Origin: Tateyamaria sp. syn59
GTDB taxonomy: Bacteria > Pseudomonadota > Alphaproteobacteria > Rhodobacterales > Rhodobacteraceae
DNA: 64,000 nucleotides
NCBI RefSeq assembly: GCF_007995245.1
Contig: NZ_VCBA01000001.1
Coordinates: 124,001-188,000, forward strand
Reading direction: 5' to 3'
Position numbers and translations under genes: made by a program. Below are positions 16,548 to 25,109 of this stretch, in pieces (positions within the stretch are counted from its first letter, which is position 1; the number at the start of each line of letters is the position of its first letter). The notes beneath the pieces are model-generated. The model saw nothing but the letters and a program-made list of their open reading frames with translations. It had not been told where the DNA came from and ran no database searches.

Positions 16548-17726
16548 CTAGGCCGCGCGCTGCTCTGTCGCTTTTGTCACCGCAGCGCACAAGACGTCCG
16601 CAACCGCATCAAGCGTGTCTGCCGGCAGATGCACCGGCAGCCGCACATCACAGGCCCGCATCAACATGGCCCGGGTCTGCGGCAATTCGGGCAAATCCGG
16701 AATAAACTGCCAGTTCCAGAAGGCACGCGCATTGTCGGTGCTGGCCCCGAATACCTGCACCTTGACCCCTTGCGCGCCCGCAGCGGCAACAAAAGCATCT
16801 ACTTGCGCGTCTGTCATGTCGACCAAGTTGAATTGGATGGAATCCGGTGCGCGCACCTCGCCGGGCAGTGGGTCGGGCACATGGATGTGATGGCTTTGCT
16901 GCAGCAAGGCGGCCACATGGTCATGGTTGCGCCGCCCATCCGTCACCCGCTGCGCGAGGTGGGGCAATTGCGGGCGGATCACTGCTGCGCTCAGGTTCGA
17001 CATGCGCAGGTTGTAAAGCGGCCACTTGTTCTGGTGCGGGGCAAAGGCATCCTGCAGCACCGGGTGCTTCTTCCAATTGTGTTCGTAGGCGCCGGACATG
17101 ATGATGGCGCGCGCCACCAGATCGGCATCGTCGGTGATCATGATCCCGCCTTCGCCCGCGTTGATCATCTTGTAGGACTGGAAGGAAAAGCACCCGATTG
17201 TGCCAATCGTCCCGATCTTTTGCCCGTTCCAAAGCGTGCCAAGCGAATGCGCCGCGTCCTCGATCACTGGAACATGTGCGGCGCGGCACAGCGTCATGAT
17301 CGCGTCCATGTCGGAGGTATGACCGCGCATGTGGCTGATGATGACGGCCTGGACGGTGGGCAGCTTCGCCACGAAATCGTCGATGTCGATGCGGTAGTCG
17401 TCGCGCACTTCGCACAGCACTGGCAGGCAATCAGCGTGGAGGACCGAGGACGGGACAGCTGCAAAGGTAAAGCCGGGGATCAGCACGCGCGCATCGCGGG
17501 GCAGGTCCAGCGCCTTGAGCGATAGAAAGAGTGCCGCCGAACACGAGGATACGGCTAGCGCGAACTTGCTGCCCATCATCTCGGCAAATTCGGCCTCCAG
17601 CAGAGACACGGGTGCATCCTGTGGCGCGGTGTAGCGAAACAGATCGCCTGAGTTCAAAAGCCGGTCAATCTCGGTCCGCGCGGCTGCGGGGATGGGTTCG
17701 GCAGAGTGCATGTCGGGCAGAGGCAT
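16548..17726 (-). CDS. DegT/DnrJ/EryC1/StrS-family PLP aminotransferase
   Basis: This 392-residue fold-type-I PLP enzyme has the family's internal-aldimine Lys in S-F-Q-S-Y-K-M (Lys186), preceded by the cofactor-contacting Asp157 in I-E-D-A-A-H-S and the G-F-T-F-A-A loop near 85-90. Family members usually transaminate keto-sugars, but some act on other carbonyl substrates. The start at 17726 has AAGGA about nine bases upstream. It is the last gene of a long minus-strand run beginning with an ABC transporter at 25883, 89 bases after the FAD oxidoreductase, so its role could be in amine catabolism. The sugar versus amine substrate question is open. Confidence 0.82.
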   Translation of the reverse strand: MPLPDMHSAEPIPAAARTEIDRLLNSGDLFRYTAPQDAPVSLLEAEFAEMMGSKFALAVSSCSAALFLSLKALDLPRDARVLIPGFTFAAVPSSVLHADCLPVLCEVRDDYRIDIDDFVAKLPTVQAVIISHMRGHTSDMDAIMTLCRAAHVPVIEDAAHSLGTLWNGQKIGTIGTIGCFSFQSYKMINAGEGGIMITDDADLVARAIIMSGAYEHNWKKHPVLQDAFAPHQNKWPLYNLRMSNLSAAVIRPQLPHLAQRVTDGRRNHDHVAALLQQSHHIHVPDPLPGEVRAPDSIQFNLVDMTDAQVDAFVAAAGAQGVKVQVFGASTDNARAFWNWQFIPDLPELPQTRAMLMRACDVRLPVHLPADTLDAVADVLCAAVTKATEQRAA

Positions 17727-17815
17727 ATTTCAGAATCCTTATGCTCGGTTTTGAGTTTTCTAAATCCGATAGGCGCAAAAGGAAACGGTTTTGTGACGGG
17801 CGGGTCCGTTTTTAG

Positions 17816-19114
17816 CTAGAAACCAAGCCTGTCGCGCAGGCTATACCATGTCATGGCAAGCACCAGCAGCGGGCTGCGCAGCCGGACCCCGCCCGGAAAG
17901 GGTGCCGCAGGAATGGCGGCCATGACATCAAATCCGTCCGACTGCCCCTGTACTGCCTGAGCTATCAACATACCGGCATGCGTCGCGGTGCCGACCCCGT
18001 GGCCGGAATAGCCTGACGCGCTCACCATATTGGGGCTAAGCCGCGCCACATAGGGCAGGCGCTTCATCGTGATGGCCAGTGTGCCGCCCCAGGCGTAGTC
18101 TATGGGCACGTCGGCGAGGTGGGGGAAGATCTCGGACATCGGCGCGCGCACCTTGGCCGCGATGTCGGTTGGAAAGCGGTAGCCATAGGTTTCACCGCCG
18201 CCAAACAGCAGGCGGTTGTCATGGCTGAGCCGGAAGTAGTTGATGACGAACCGATCATCGGCGACGGCGATGTCGCGAGCCAGCACGCGGTCAGGCTCAT
18301 CCAACGGGGCTGTGGCTGCGATAAAGTTGTTGATGGGCATCACGCGGGCTGCGACGCGGGGGTTCAATTGGCCCAGGTAGCCATTGCACGCCAGAATGGC
18401 GTGGTCGGCGGTGACAGTGCCTGTACCCGTCCGCACTGTGATCTGCGGACCCTCGGTGATGCCGGTCACCGTGCTGCCTTCGCAAATCGTGACGCCCGCA
18501 TCCTCTGCCGCACGCGCCAGACCCAGGGCAAACCGCAACGGATGCAAGTGCCCGGATTTCGGGTCGATCACCCCGCCTCGATAGGCAGGCGACGGGCAGA
18601 TGGCATGAAATGCGTCGCGGTCCAGCACCTCGACCTGATAGTCATAATGCTGATCCATATGCGCGGCATAGGCGTGCAGGTCCTCGACATCACTATCGCT
18701 CTCGGCCGTCCAAGCTACGCCGGGCCGATAGAAACAGTCGATCCCGTGCGCGTCGATCAGGTCGCGGACAAGGTCAGTGGCCTCCAACCCCATATCCCAG
18801 AGCGCGCGCGCGTCCACCTGCCCAACCAGCTTTTCAAGGTACGGCTGCTCGACCCGCTGCCCGGTGCCAAGCTGGCCCCCATTGCGCCCCGACGCGCCAA
18901 ACCCGATCCGTTGCGCTTCAAGCACCACCACCTTACGACCCGCCTGCGACAGATGCAGCGCCGCGGACAGCCCTGTATATCCTGCACCCACGATACACAC
19001 ATCCGCACGTACCTCGCCCTGCAGCGGCGCGCGCATGTCCGGAATGTCAGCCGTGGCTGCATACCAGCTGCCGGGATACCGGCCGGGACAATCATTGGCC
19101 GTAAGAAGGTCCAT
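17816..19114 (-). CDS. FAD-dependent amine oxidoreductase (gamma-glutamylputrescine oxidase-like)
   Basis: The 432-residue DAO-family flavoenzyme has an ADP-binding G-A-G-Y-T-G at residues 43-48, an E-A-Q strand end near 70 and the G-R-N-G-G-Q-L-G segment typical of PuuB/DadA-like oxidases. The late motif G-Y-S-G-H-G-V-G-T-A is the second FAD contact. Such enzymes oxidise secondary or gamma-glutamylated amines to aldehydes with H2O2 release. It lies directly downstream of a PuuA-like ligase on the same strand, which supports the gamma-glutamyl-amine assignment. The start codon is embedded at the end of a dispersed intergenic repeat that supplies its GGGAAG ribosome-binding site. No aldehyde dehydrogenase is adjacent. 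Confidence 0.82.
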   Translation of the reverse strand: MDLLTANDCPGRYPGSWYAATADIPDMRAPLQGEVRADVCIVGAGYTGLSAALHLSQAGRKVVVLEAQRIGFGASGRNGGQLGTGQRVEQPYLEKLVGQVDARALWDMGLEATDLVRDLIDAHGIDCFYRPGVAWTAESDSDVEDLHAYAAHMDQHYDYQVEVLDRDAFHAICPSPAYRGGVIDPKSGHLHPLRFALGLARAAEDAGVTICEGSTVTGITEGPQITVRTGTGTVTADHAILACNGYLGQLNPRVAARVMPINNFIAATAPLDEPDRVLARDIAVADDRFVINYFRLSHDNRLLFGGGETYGYRFPTDIAAKVRAPMSEIFPHLADVPIDYAWGGTLAITMKRLPYVARLSPNMVSASGYSGHGVGTATHAGMLIAQAVQGQSDGFDVMAAIPAAPFPGGVRLRSPLLVLAMTWYSLRDRLGF

Positions 19115-19115
19115 G

Positions 19116-19152
19116 CTTCCCTGTTTCCAAAAAATCCTCCCCGAAGGACCGG
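19116..19152 (-). repeat. dispersed CCTnCGG...GGATTTTTT element, copy a
   Basis: On the minus strand this reads GGTCCTTCGGGGAGGA then TTTTTTGGAAACAGGGAAGC and runs straight into the ATG of the FAD oxidoreductase. It matches the element at 52817-52853 closely (GGATTTTTT, GAAACAGGGAA) and two further copies more loosely. Confidence 0.6.
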
Positions 19153-19160
19153 GCTGCTGC

Positions 19161-20522
19161 CTAGACGTTCAGCAGCAAATGCTCGCGCTCCCAAGGCGAG
19201 ATCACCTGCAGAAACTCGTCATATTCGGCGCGTTTCACAATCGAATAGACGCGCGCGAATTCTGTTCCCAAAACCTCGTGCAGATCGGTGGCTTGATCAA
19301 ACATATCAAGGGCCGAGCCCAGAACGCGCGGAATGTCCCCATCGCCCTCATACGCATCCCCCCGGAACTGGGCTGAGGGCCTCTGTTCCTGGATCAGACC
19401 TAGATACCCGCAAGCCAGTGAGGCCGCGATGCCAAGATACGGGTTACAATCCATCCCTGCGATCCGGTTCTCGACCCGCCGCGCCTGCGGCTCGGATAGT
19501 GGGATGCGGATGCCGGTCGTTCGGTTGTCGCGCCCCCAGGCGAGGTTGATCGGGGCGGCATGGTCCTTCACATAGCGGCGGTAGCTGTTGACGAAGGGGG
19601 CCATGACGGCAAGGGCCGCGGGCAGGTGGGTCTGCAAGCCAGCTATGAAGTGAAAGAATGCGTCGGTGTCACCTTCCTGCGGGCCGACAAACAGGTTCTG
19701 GCCGGTCTCCATATCGATGATCGAGTGATGGATGTGCATGGCACTTCCGGGCTCGCTCGCGATGGGTTTGGCCATGAAGGTTGCAAAGCAGTCGTGGCGC
19801 AGCGCCGCCTCACGGATCAGACGCTTGAAATAGAACACCTCGTCGGCAAGCTTGACCGGATCGCCGTGGCGCAGGTTGATCTCAAGCTGGCCCGCGCCGC
19901 CTTCCTGCGTGATCCCGTCAATCTCGAACCCCTGCGCTTCGGCAAAATCATAGATGTCGTCGATCACCGGGCCAAACTCGTCCACGGCCGTCATCGAATA
20001 TGCCTGCCGCGCGGCGGCCGGGCGGCCAGAGCGGCCCACCATCGGTTCGATCTCTTGCGCCGGATCAAGGTTGCGCGCGATCAGAAAGAATTCCATCTCG
20101 GGCGCTACCACGGGTTTCCAGCCCCGATCCTTGTAAAGCTGCACCACACGCTTCAGCACATTGCGGGGGGAGAAGGGCACCGGGTTGCCCTTGCGGTCAT
20201 AGGCGTCGTGGATCACCTGCAGCGTCCAGTCACCGGTCCAAGGCGCTGCAGTGGCCGTCGACATGTCCGGCTTCAGGATCATATCCTTTTCGATGAACCC
20301 ATCGTCATCCGCCGCCTCGCCCCAGTCACCGGTGATGGTCTGGTAAAAGATGCTGTCGGGCAGATGGAAATAGTCCTGCCGCGCGAACTTGCTGGCGGGC
20401 ACTGCCTTGCCCCGCGCGATGCCGGGCAGGTCCGCGATGATGCACTCGACCTCGTCCAGCCGCTTGCCTTCAAGGTAAAGCCGCGCTGCTTCGGGCAGCC
20501 GTGTGGTCCAGGGTTCAGACAT
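19161..20522 (-). CDS. glutamine synthetase family ligase (gamma-glutamylputrescine synthetase-like)
   Basis: The 453-residue protein has the GS catalytic barrel motifs P-E-M-E-F-F-L near 142, E-I-N-L-R-H (metal site) near 220, A-M-H-I-H-H-S near 265 and N-S-Y-R-R-Y/N-R-T-T-G-I-R near 315-340. PuuA-type members couple glutamate to putrescine or other amines using ATP rather than making glutamine. The N-terminal beta-grasp is short, as in PuuA. The first codons overlap the end of the upstream amidotransferase gene by eight bases, so translation is coupled. With a second GS paralogue, a GATase and an amine oxidase in the same run, gamma-glutamylation of an amine is the best reading; the exact amine is unknown. 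Confidence 0.85.
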   Translation of the reverse strand: MSEPWTTRLPEAARLYLEGKRLDEVECIIADLPGIARGKAVPASKFARQDYFHLPDSIFYQTITGDWGEAADDDGFIEKDMILKPDMSTATAAPWTGDWTLQVIHDAYDRKGNPVPFSPRNVLKRVVQLYKDRGWKPVVAPEMEFFLIARNLDPAQEIEPMVGRSGRPAAARQAYSMTAVDEFGPVIDDIYDFAEAQGFEIDGITQEGGAGQLEINLRHGDPVKLADEVFYFKRLIREAALRHDCFATFMAKPIASEPGSAMHIHHSIIDMETGQNLFVGPQEGDTDAFFHFIAGLQTHLPAALAVMAPFVNSYRRYVKDHAAPINLAWGRDNRTTGIRIPLSEPQARRVENRIAGMDCNPYLGIAASLACGYLGLIQEQRPSAQFRGDAYEGDGDIPRVLGSALDMFDQATDLHEVLGTEFARVYSIVKRAEYDEFLQVISPWEREHLLLNV

Positions 20523-21204
20523 CGACGCGCGCCCCCTGTTTCAGAAAGGCAACCATGTCTTCGGCCACCTTTTGGCGTTGGGTTGGCACGCCCAGTTGGG
20601 CGCGGGCCCCCTCGATCAACGGGGCAGGCACGACGCCCGGCGCTCGGTGCTTCGCCAGCGCTTCGACCATCTCCGAACCGAATTCGGGGTGGGGCTGGAT
20701 GGTCCAGATACGGTCGCCGTAGACAAGCGCCGCGTTCTCGCAAAAGTCGTTCGAACCAATGACCTTGGCTCCTGGCGGCACCTCAACCACCTGATCCTGA
20801 TGCCATGCGTTTACCGCTACCGTCTCGCCTTTGTAGGTGTATTCGCGCCGACCCACGGACCAGCCGCCATCGAACTTGACGACCTTGCCGCCCATGACTT
20901 GCGCGATGATCTGATGACCAAAGCAGACGCCAATCATCGGACTGCCCGAGACATGAATGGCGCGGATCAGATCCTCGAGCGGCGGTATGAACGGGTGATC
21001 CTCATACGCCCCATGTTTTGAGCCTGTCACCAACCAGCCGTCGCACACTTCCGGTCCGTTGGGAAACTCCATGTCGACCACGTTGAAGGTCTGGAAGTTA
21101 AAGCCGTGCCCGTCCAGAAGGCGCGCGAACATGGCGTCATAATCGCCCAAGCTGCCCAACACTTCGTCGGGCGCGTGGCCGGTTTGCAGAATGCCGATTT
21201 TCAT
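20515..21204 (-). CDS. class I glutamine amidotransferase-like hydrolase
   Basis: The 229-residue protein is a free-standing class I GATase domain with nucleophile Cys94 in G-V-C-F-G-H-Q and the dyad His172/Glu174 in H-P-E-F. An oxyanion G-S-K-H-G-A-Y segment lies at 61-67. It resembles GMP-synthase-like free GATases more than the PuuD peptidase C26 family, but in this setting, between two GS-family ligases and next to an amine oxidase, hydrolysis of a gamma-glutamyl amide is the likely job. It overlaps the downstream ligase by eight bases. The assignment to the pathway is inference; the catalytic class is clear. Confidence 0.82.
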   Translation of the reverse strand: MKIGILQTGHAPDEVLGSLGDYDAMFARLLDGHGFNFQTFNVVDMEFPNGPEVCDGWLVTGSKHGAYEDHPFIPPLEDLIRAIHVSGSPMIGVCFGHQIIAQVMGGKVVKFDGGWSVGRREYTYKGETVAVNAWHQDQVVEVPPGAKVIGSNDFCENAALVYGDRIWTIQPHPEFGSEMVEALAKHRAPGVVPAPLIEGARAQLGVPTQRQKVAEDMVAFLKQGARVDV

Positions 21205-21243
21205 GGATCACCTGATGGTTACGCGGCGAAGATAGTGCGCGGC

Positions 21244-22581
21244 TCAGACGCTGTCGAGGTAGATTTCGGTTTGTTCCTCAGGGCTGAGATCGGCCATGTG
21301 CTTCGCCTCCTGCCGCTTGGTCATCAGCATGTTTCGGATCAGTTCTGCATCGAAGATGCGGGCGATCTCCGCGCTGTTTTCAAAAGCGGCCATGGCCTCG
21401 TCCCACGTGCCAGGCACTTGCGGTAGATCCTGCGTGTAAGCGTTGCCGGCGATCGGCGCGGGCGGTTCCGTTGCGTCTTTGATCCCGTTCATCGCCGCCC
21501 CCAGCACTGCGGCAATGGACAGGTACGGGTTGACGTCGCCCCCGGCCAAACGATGCTCAATCCGCCGCGCGACGGTCGGACCAGAGGGTACACGAATGGC
21601 CGCCGTGCGGTTTTCGTAGGCCCACGCGATGCCCGTCGGCGCATGCGCGCCCGGTACAAGGCGGGCATAGGAATTGGCGTGCGGCGCAAAGACCAGCATG
21701 GACGCAGGCATCGCCGCCAGACAGCCCTGAATGGCGTGGCGCAATGCGTCACTGCCTGCGTCGGTGCCGTCATCAAAAATGTTCTTGCCGTCCTGATCCA
21801 GCACCGAAAAGTGCATATGCAACCCGTTGCCCGCATAGTCGGGGTAGGGTTTGGCCATGAAGGACGCTGCAAACCCGTGCTTGCGCGCCAGCCCCTTGAC
21901 CAGCATCTTGAACAGCCACGCATCATCCGCCGTCTTCAGCGCATCGGGCTGGTGCACGAGATTGATCTCAAACTGCCCAAGCCCGCTTTCGGAAATCGCG
22001 GTGTCGGCGGGGATGTCCATCGCCTCGCAGGCGTCGTAAAGCTCGGTAAAGAAGTCGTCGAAAGCATCGAGTGTGCGCATCGACAGGATCTCACCCGCCA
22101 CACGGCGCTTGCCCGAGCGCGGCGATGGCGGCACCCGCAACCTGCTACCCGCATCGTCGATCAGAAAAAACTCAAGCTCGACCGCCACCACCGGGACCAA
22201 CCCCTTGTCGGAAAACCGCTTTTGTACGTCAGCCAAAGCATGACGCGGATCGCCCATAAAGGGGCGGCCGTCCTCGTGGTACATCCAGATCGGCAGCAAT
22301 CCCGTGGGCGTATTGAGCCAAGGCATCGGGACAAAACCACGCTCGGTCGGGCGCAGAACGCCGTCGCGATCGCCGCTCTCCATGACAAGCGGGCTATCCT
22401 CAATATCCTCGCCCCAGATGTCGAGGTTCAGAACAGACATGGGAAAGCGCGTGCCGTCCCGCGTGACCTTATCGGCAAAGCGCACCGGCATCCGTTTGCC
22501 ACGTGCCACGCCATTCAAATCCGCCGCCGCCACGCGGATCGCGCGGATTTCCGGATTATCGACAAGCCAATCGTGCATCAT
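21244..22581 (-). CDS. glutamine synthetase family ligase, second paralogue
   Basis: This 445-residue GS-family ligase has V-E-L-E-F-F-L near 135, E-I-N-L-V-H near 208, L-H-M-H-F-S near 252 and N-S-Y-A-R-L/N-R-T-A-A-I-R in the last third. It is clearly diverged from the other GS gene 700 bases downstream, so the two probably use different amines or act at different affinities. Start codons ATG-ATG at 22581 follow AGAAGAAGAG that belongs to a dispersed repeat. It comes right after the two ABC permease genes, coupling uptake and activation in one transcription unit. Confidence 0.83.
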   Translation of the reverse strand: MMHDWLVDNPEIRAIRVAAADLNGVARGKRMPVRFADKVTRDGTRFPMSVLNLDIWGEDIEDSPLVMESGDRDGVLRPTERGFVPMPWLNTPTGLLPIWMYHEDGRPFMGDPRHALADVQKRFSDKGLVPVVAVELEFFLIDDAGSRLRVPPSPRSGKRRVAGEILSMRTLDAFDDFFTELYDACEAMDIPADTAISESGLGQFEINLVHQPDALKTADDAWLFKMLVKGLARKHGFAASFMAKPYPDYAGNGLHMHFSVLDQDGKNIFDDGTDAGSDALRHAIQGCLAAMPASMLVFAPHANSYARLVPGAHAPTGIAWAYENRTAAIRVPSGPTVARRIEHRLAGGDVNPYLSIAAVLGAAMNGIKDATEPPAPIAGNAYTQDLPQVPGTWDEAMAAFENSAEIARIFDAELIRNMLMTKRQEAKHMADLSPEEQTEIYLDSV

Positions 22582-22584
22582 GCT

Positions 22585-22619
22585 CTTCTTCTGACTAAAA
22601 ATACCAAAGCCGGAGGCAC
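22585..22619 (-). repeat. dispersed GCCTCCGG...TATTTTTAGT element, copy b
   Basis: On the minus strand TGCCTCCGG is followed by TTTGGTATTTTTAGTC and AGAAGAAG just before the GS-family start. It shares GCCTCCGG, TATTTTTAGT and the trailing AGGAAGAAG/AGAAGAAG with the copy at 34529-34568. Confidence 0.6.
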
Positions 22620-22626
22620 AAAATCT

Positions 22627-23433
22627 TCACCTGATCAGGTTCATGCGCAGTTTCATCTTTTGGCGCGTATTGGCGGGCAGATGGCGGTTCAGCCGCCGGT
22701 TCACGAGCCCGAAGATACCGATGATCACCAGCGTCAACAGGATGAAATACCCGGCCAGGATCGGGTAAGGAATGAACGGGTTGAAGGTCTTGTCCGCAAA
22801 GTAGTTTGCGTAATAAAGCGCATCGCCCCGCTGCTGCCACGCCGGAAAGCCCGAGAAGTACACGAGCGTGGTAGCGTGGAACAGAAAGATCGCTTCGTTC
22901 GTATATGCAGGCCAACCCAGCCGCAGCATGGTGGGCCAGACAACGCGCTTGAAACGTGGCCAGCCGGACAGGCCATAGGCATCCGCCGCTTCGACCTCAC
23001 CCTTGGGGATAGACTGCAGCGCGCCATAGAAAATCTCCGCCGAATAGGCGGCCGTGTTCAGGAACAACACGATCAGCGCGCCCAGCCATGCGGCGGAGAA
23101 CGGGTCGAAGAAGGGGTGCACGCCCTTCAGTTGCAGGAACAGGAAGTAGGCAAAGAAGAACTGAATAAACAGCGGTGAGCCGCGGAAGACAAAGATGAAC
23201 CATTCCGAGGGTTTGCGGATCAGCTTTGACTGCGCGTTCTTGCCCATGGCAACCGCCGTGGCCAGCATGAAGCCAAAGACCAGCGCCAGAAGGCCGAAAT
23301 AGATATTCCAGATCATGCCTGACCCGATCAGGGTGAACTGCTGGCACAGCGTGAAGTCCTCACGCGGCAAGAGCCGCTCGCCAATGCCGATGGAACGCAG
23401 GCCGTAGTCGGCGATGGTTTGCAGACAACTCAT
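22627..23433 (-). CDS. polar amino acid-type ABC transporter permease
   Basis: The 268-residue inner-membrane permease has about five hydrophobic segments and the His/Glu/Gln/Arg/opine-type (HisM/QM) loop motif near E-A-A-D-A-Y-G with a following G-L-S-x-W-x-x-F. It forms a heterodimer with the permease encoded immediately upstream, whose stop it overlaps by four bases. The C-terminus is basic (R-Q-K-M-K-L-R-M-N-L-I-R). The substrate class is polar or cationic amino acids and related amines; the adjacent gamma-glutamylation genes suggest a polyamine-like or basic substrate. Confidence 0.87.
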   Translation of the reverse strand: MSCLQTIADYGLRSIGIGERLLPREDFTLCQQFTLIGSGMIWNIYFGLLALVFGFMLATAVAMGKNAQSKLIRKPSEWFIFVFRGSPLFIQFFFAYFLFLQLKGVHPFFDPFSAAWLGALIVLFLNTAAYSAEIFYGALQSIPKGEVEAADAYGLSGWPRFKRVVWPTMLRLGWPAYTNEAIFLFHATTLVYFSGFPAWQQRGDALYYANYFADKTFNPFIPYPILAGYFILLTLVIIGIFGLVNRRLNRHLPANTRQKMKLRMNLIR

Positions 23434-24314
23434 GTTGCCGCCTTCCGCTGCGCTTCACCGCCCGTTGTGGCCTGTCCACGGGTCAACCGCACCATCAGCC
23501 GGTCCAGCACAATCTCGGATACGCGGGTGAACATCAGGTAGAAGACGAGGAGCGCAAGGAAGTACCACATGCGCCAGTCACCATGTGGATACTCGGTAAA
23601 CCGCGAGGTTTTGGTCCCGCCCAGCTCGCGCGCCCAATAGACGATGTCCTCGACCCCCAGAAGGAAGAGAAGCGGCGTCGCCTTGATCAACACCATCCAC
23701 AGGTTCGACAGGCCGGGCAGGGCATAGACCCACATCTGTGGCACCATCACGCGCCAGAATGTCTGGCGCGGGGTCATGCCGTAGGCTTCGGCGGTCTCAA
23801 GCTGCGCCTTGGGCACGGCGCGCATGGCGCCAAAGAGCACGTTGGCAGCAAAGGCCCCAAACACGATGGCAAAGGTCAGCACGGCCAGGCCGAAACCGTA
23901 GGTTTCGTGGATCCATTGCGGCGCGTTGCCCAGCGGCATCTTGGCAGCCGCACAGACGACAAAATCATTGCCCTGACGGACAGGCTCGGTCCAGTCGGGA
24001 CAAATGGCGCGGTGGCGCAGGTATTCGATGGCCTGGTCCAGCGCGATCACGAAGAACAGGAAGAACGCGATGTCGGGCACGCCCCGGACAATCGCGATGT
24101 ACCCGCGTCCCAGCCACGAAACCGGCGCGATGCGCGAGCGTGCGGCAGATGCCCCGGCAAAACCGAATGCCAGCGCCGTTGGTGCCGTGATGGCCAGCAA
24201 AAGGAAAACAGTCAGCACAGACCAATAGATCGACATGTGCTTGCCTGTGGTCAGGTAACACGCCATCCACTGCCAGTCGGGCAGGATGCTGGGATCGGTA
24301 CAGAAGGAAAACAT
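23430..24314 (-). CDS. polar amino acid-type ABC transporter permease
   Basis: This 294-residue HisQ-type permease has a hydrophobic segment at about 28-50, further segments near 78-98, 155-180 and 235-270, and the E-A-x-A-Y-G cytoplasmic loop (L-E-T-A-E-A-Y-G-M-T-P) for contact with the ATPase. A periplasmic insertion with several Cys residues (P-D-W-T-E region) is longer than in small HisQ proteins. It is the first permease after the binding protein and is separated from it by a hairpin terminator or attenuator, which would lower permease relative to receptor synthesis. Confidence 0.87.
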   Translation of the reverse strand: MFSFCTDPSILPDWQWMACYLTTGKHMSIYWSVLTVFLLLAITAPTALAFGFAGASAARSRIAPVSWLGRGYIAIVRGVPDIAFFLFFVIALDQAIEYLRHRAICPDWTEPVRQGNDFVVCAAAKMPLGNAPQWIHETYGFGLAVLTFAIVFGAFAANVLFGAMRAVPKAQLETAEAYGMTPRQTFWRVMVPQMWVYALPGLSNLWMVLIKATPLLFLLGVEDIVYWARELGGTKTSRFTEYPHGDWRMWYFLALLVFYLMFTRVSEIVLDRLMVRLTRGQATTGGEAQRKAAT

Positions 24315-24323
24315 GAACGCCAG

Positions 24324-24352
24324 AAAAAGGAGGGCGGAGGTGTCCTCCGCCC
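24324..24352 (-). terminator. hairpin between binding-protein and permease genes
   Basis: On the minus strand GGGCGGAGG-ACA-CCTCCGCCC is followed by TCCTTTTTC. It lies just after the stop of the solute-binding protein and before the next permease start. Such an internal partial terminator is common in ABC operons, where it boosts receptor over permease mRNA. Confidence 0.75.
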
Positions 24353-24365
24353 TACCAAGAGGTCT

Positions 24366-25082
24366 TTAGAAGCCGTCGCCGATTTCCCATTTGGCGATCA
24401 GCGCGTTCAGCGACCCATCTTCCTTCATAGAGGTGATGGCGGCGTCGAACTTCTCTTTCAGCTCGGTGTCGCTTTCGCGCAGACCCAGACCGATGCCGCC
24501 GCCGATCAGCTCTTCCTTGTCGAGCATCATCAGGTCGGCGTCTTCGTCCGCGATGGGCGTCAGGAACGCCTTATCGGCCAGAACCGCGTCCGCTTCGCCG
24601 TTTTTCACAGCAGCGATGGTTTCTTCAGGCGTTGCGAACTCGACCAATGTCGCGCCGGTTTCGGCGATGAAGGCGGCCTGGATCGTGTTGGCCTGTGCGG
24701 CCAGCACGCCGCCCTCCAGATCGACGTCAGCCGACATTGCGACATAGGCGGATGGGTCGGGCAGGGTGTAGTTCTGGGTGAAGTCGATAACCTCGTCCCG
24801 CTCATCCGTGATGCTCATGCCCGCGATGATCGTGTCGTAGTTGCCGGACACGAGGTTGGGGATGATGCTGTCCCATTCGTTGGTGACCCACTCGCAGGTC
24901 AGCTCGGCACGTGCGCACAGCTCGTCGCCCAGCTCGCGCTCGAATCCGTCCACTTCACCGGCATCGTTGATGAAGTTGTACGGAGGGTAGGCGCCCTCGG
25001 TCCCCATGCGGACAACGTCCTGTGCCATGGCCATGCCGGCGGTCATCGCCATGGCCGCGGTGGTCAGAAGAATGGATTTCAT
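24366..25082 (-). CDS. amino acid-type ABC transporter periplasmic binding protein
   Basis: This 238-residue family-3 solute-binding protein has a 20-residue signal peptide (cleavage after A-M-A). The first beta-strand reads V-V-R-M-G-T-E-G-A-Y-P-P-Y-N-F, the hallmark of polar amino-acid receptors, followed by the G-F-E-R-E-L-G-D-E-L segment and Y-D-T-I-I-A-G-M near 82-90. A single Cys pair may form a disulfide near residues 52-61. The net composition is acidic, which favours a basic ligand such as arginine, ornithine or a polyamine-like compound; this is only suggestive. It is encoded between the ATPase and permeases of the same transporter. Confidence 0.88.
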   Translation of the reverse strand: MKSILLTTAAMAMTAGMAMAQDVVRMGTEGAYPPYNFINDAGEVDGFERELGDELCARAELTCEWVTNEWDSIIPNLVSGNYDTIIAGMSITDERDEVIDFTQNYTLPDPSAYVAMSADVDLEGGVLAAQANTIQAAFIAETGATLVEFATPEETIAAVKNGEADAVLADKAFLTPIADEDADLMMLDKEELIGGGIGLGLRESDTELKEKFDAAITSMKEDGSLNALIAKWEIGDGF

Positions 25083-25109
25083 GAGTGATACTCCCGTTGA
25101 TTTGTATGT

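Noticed and set aside
18119-19549. Plus-strand frame of 476 codons opposite the FAD oxidoreductase and ligase genes
   Set aside because: Composition and lack of motifs mark it as a shadow of two well-supported minus-strand genes.
21553-23178. Plus-strand frame of 541 codons opposite the GS-family ligase and permease
   Set aside because: It is antisense to three conserved genes and has no recognisable domain.
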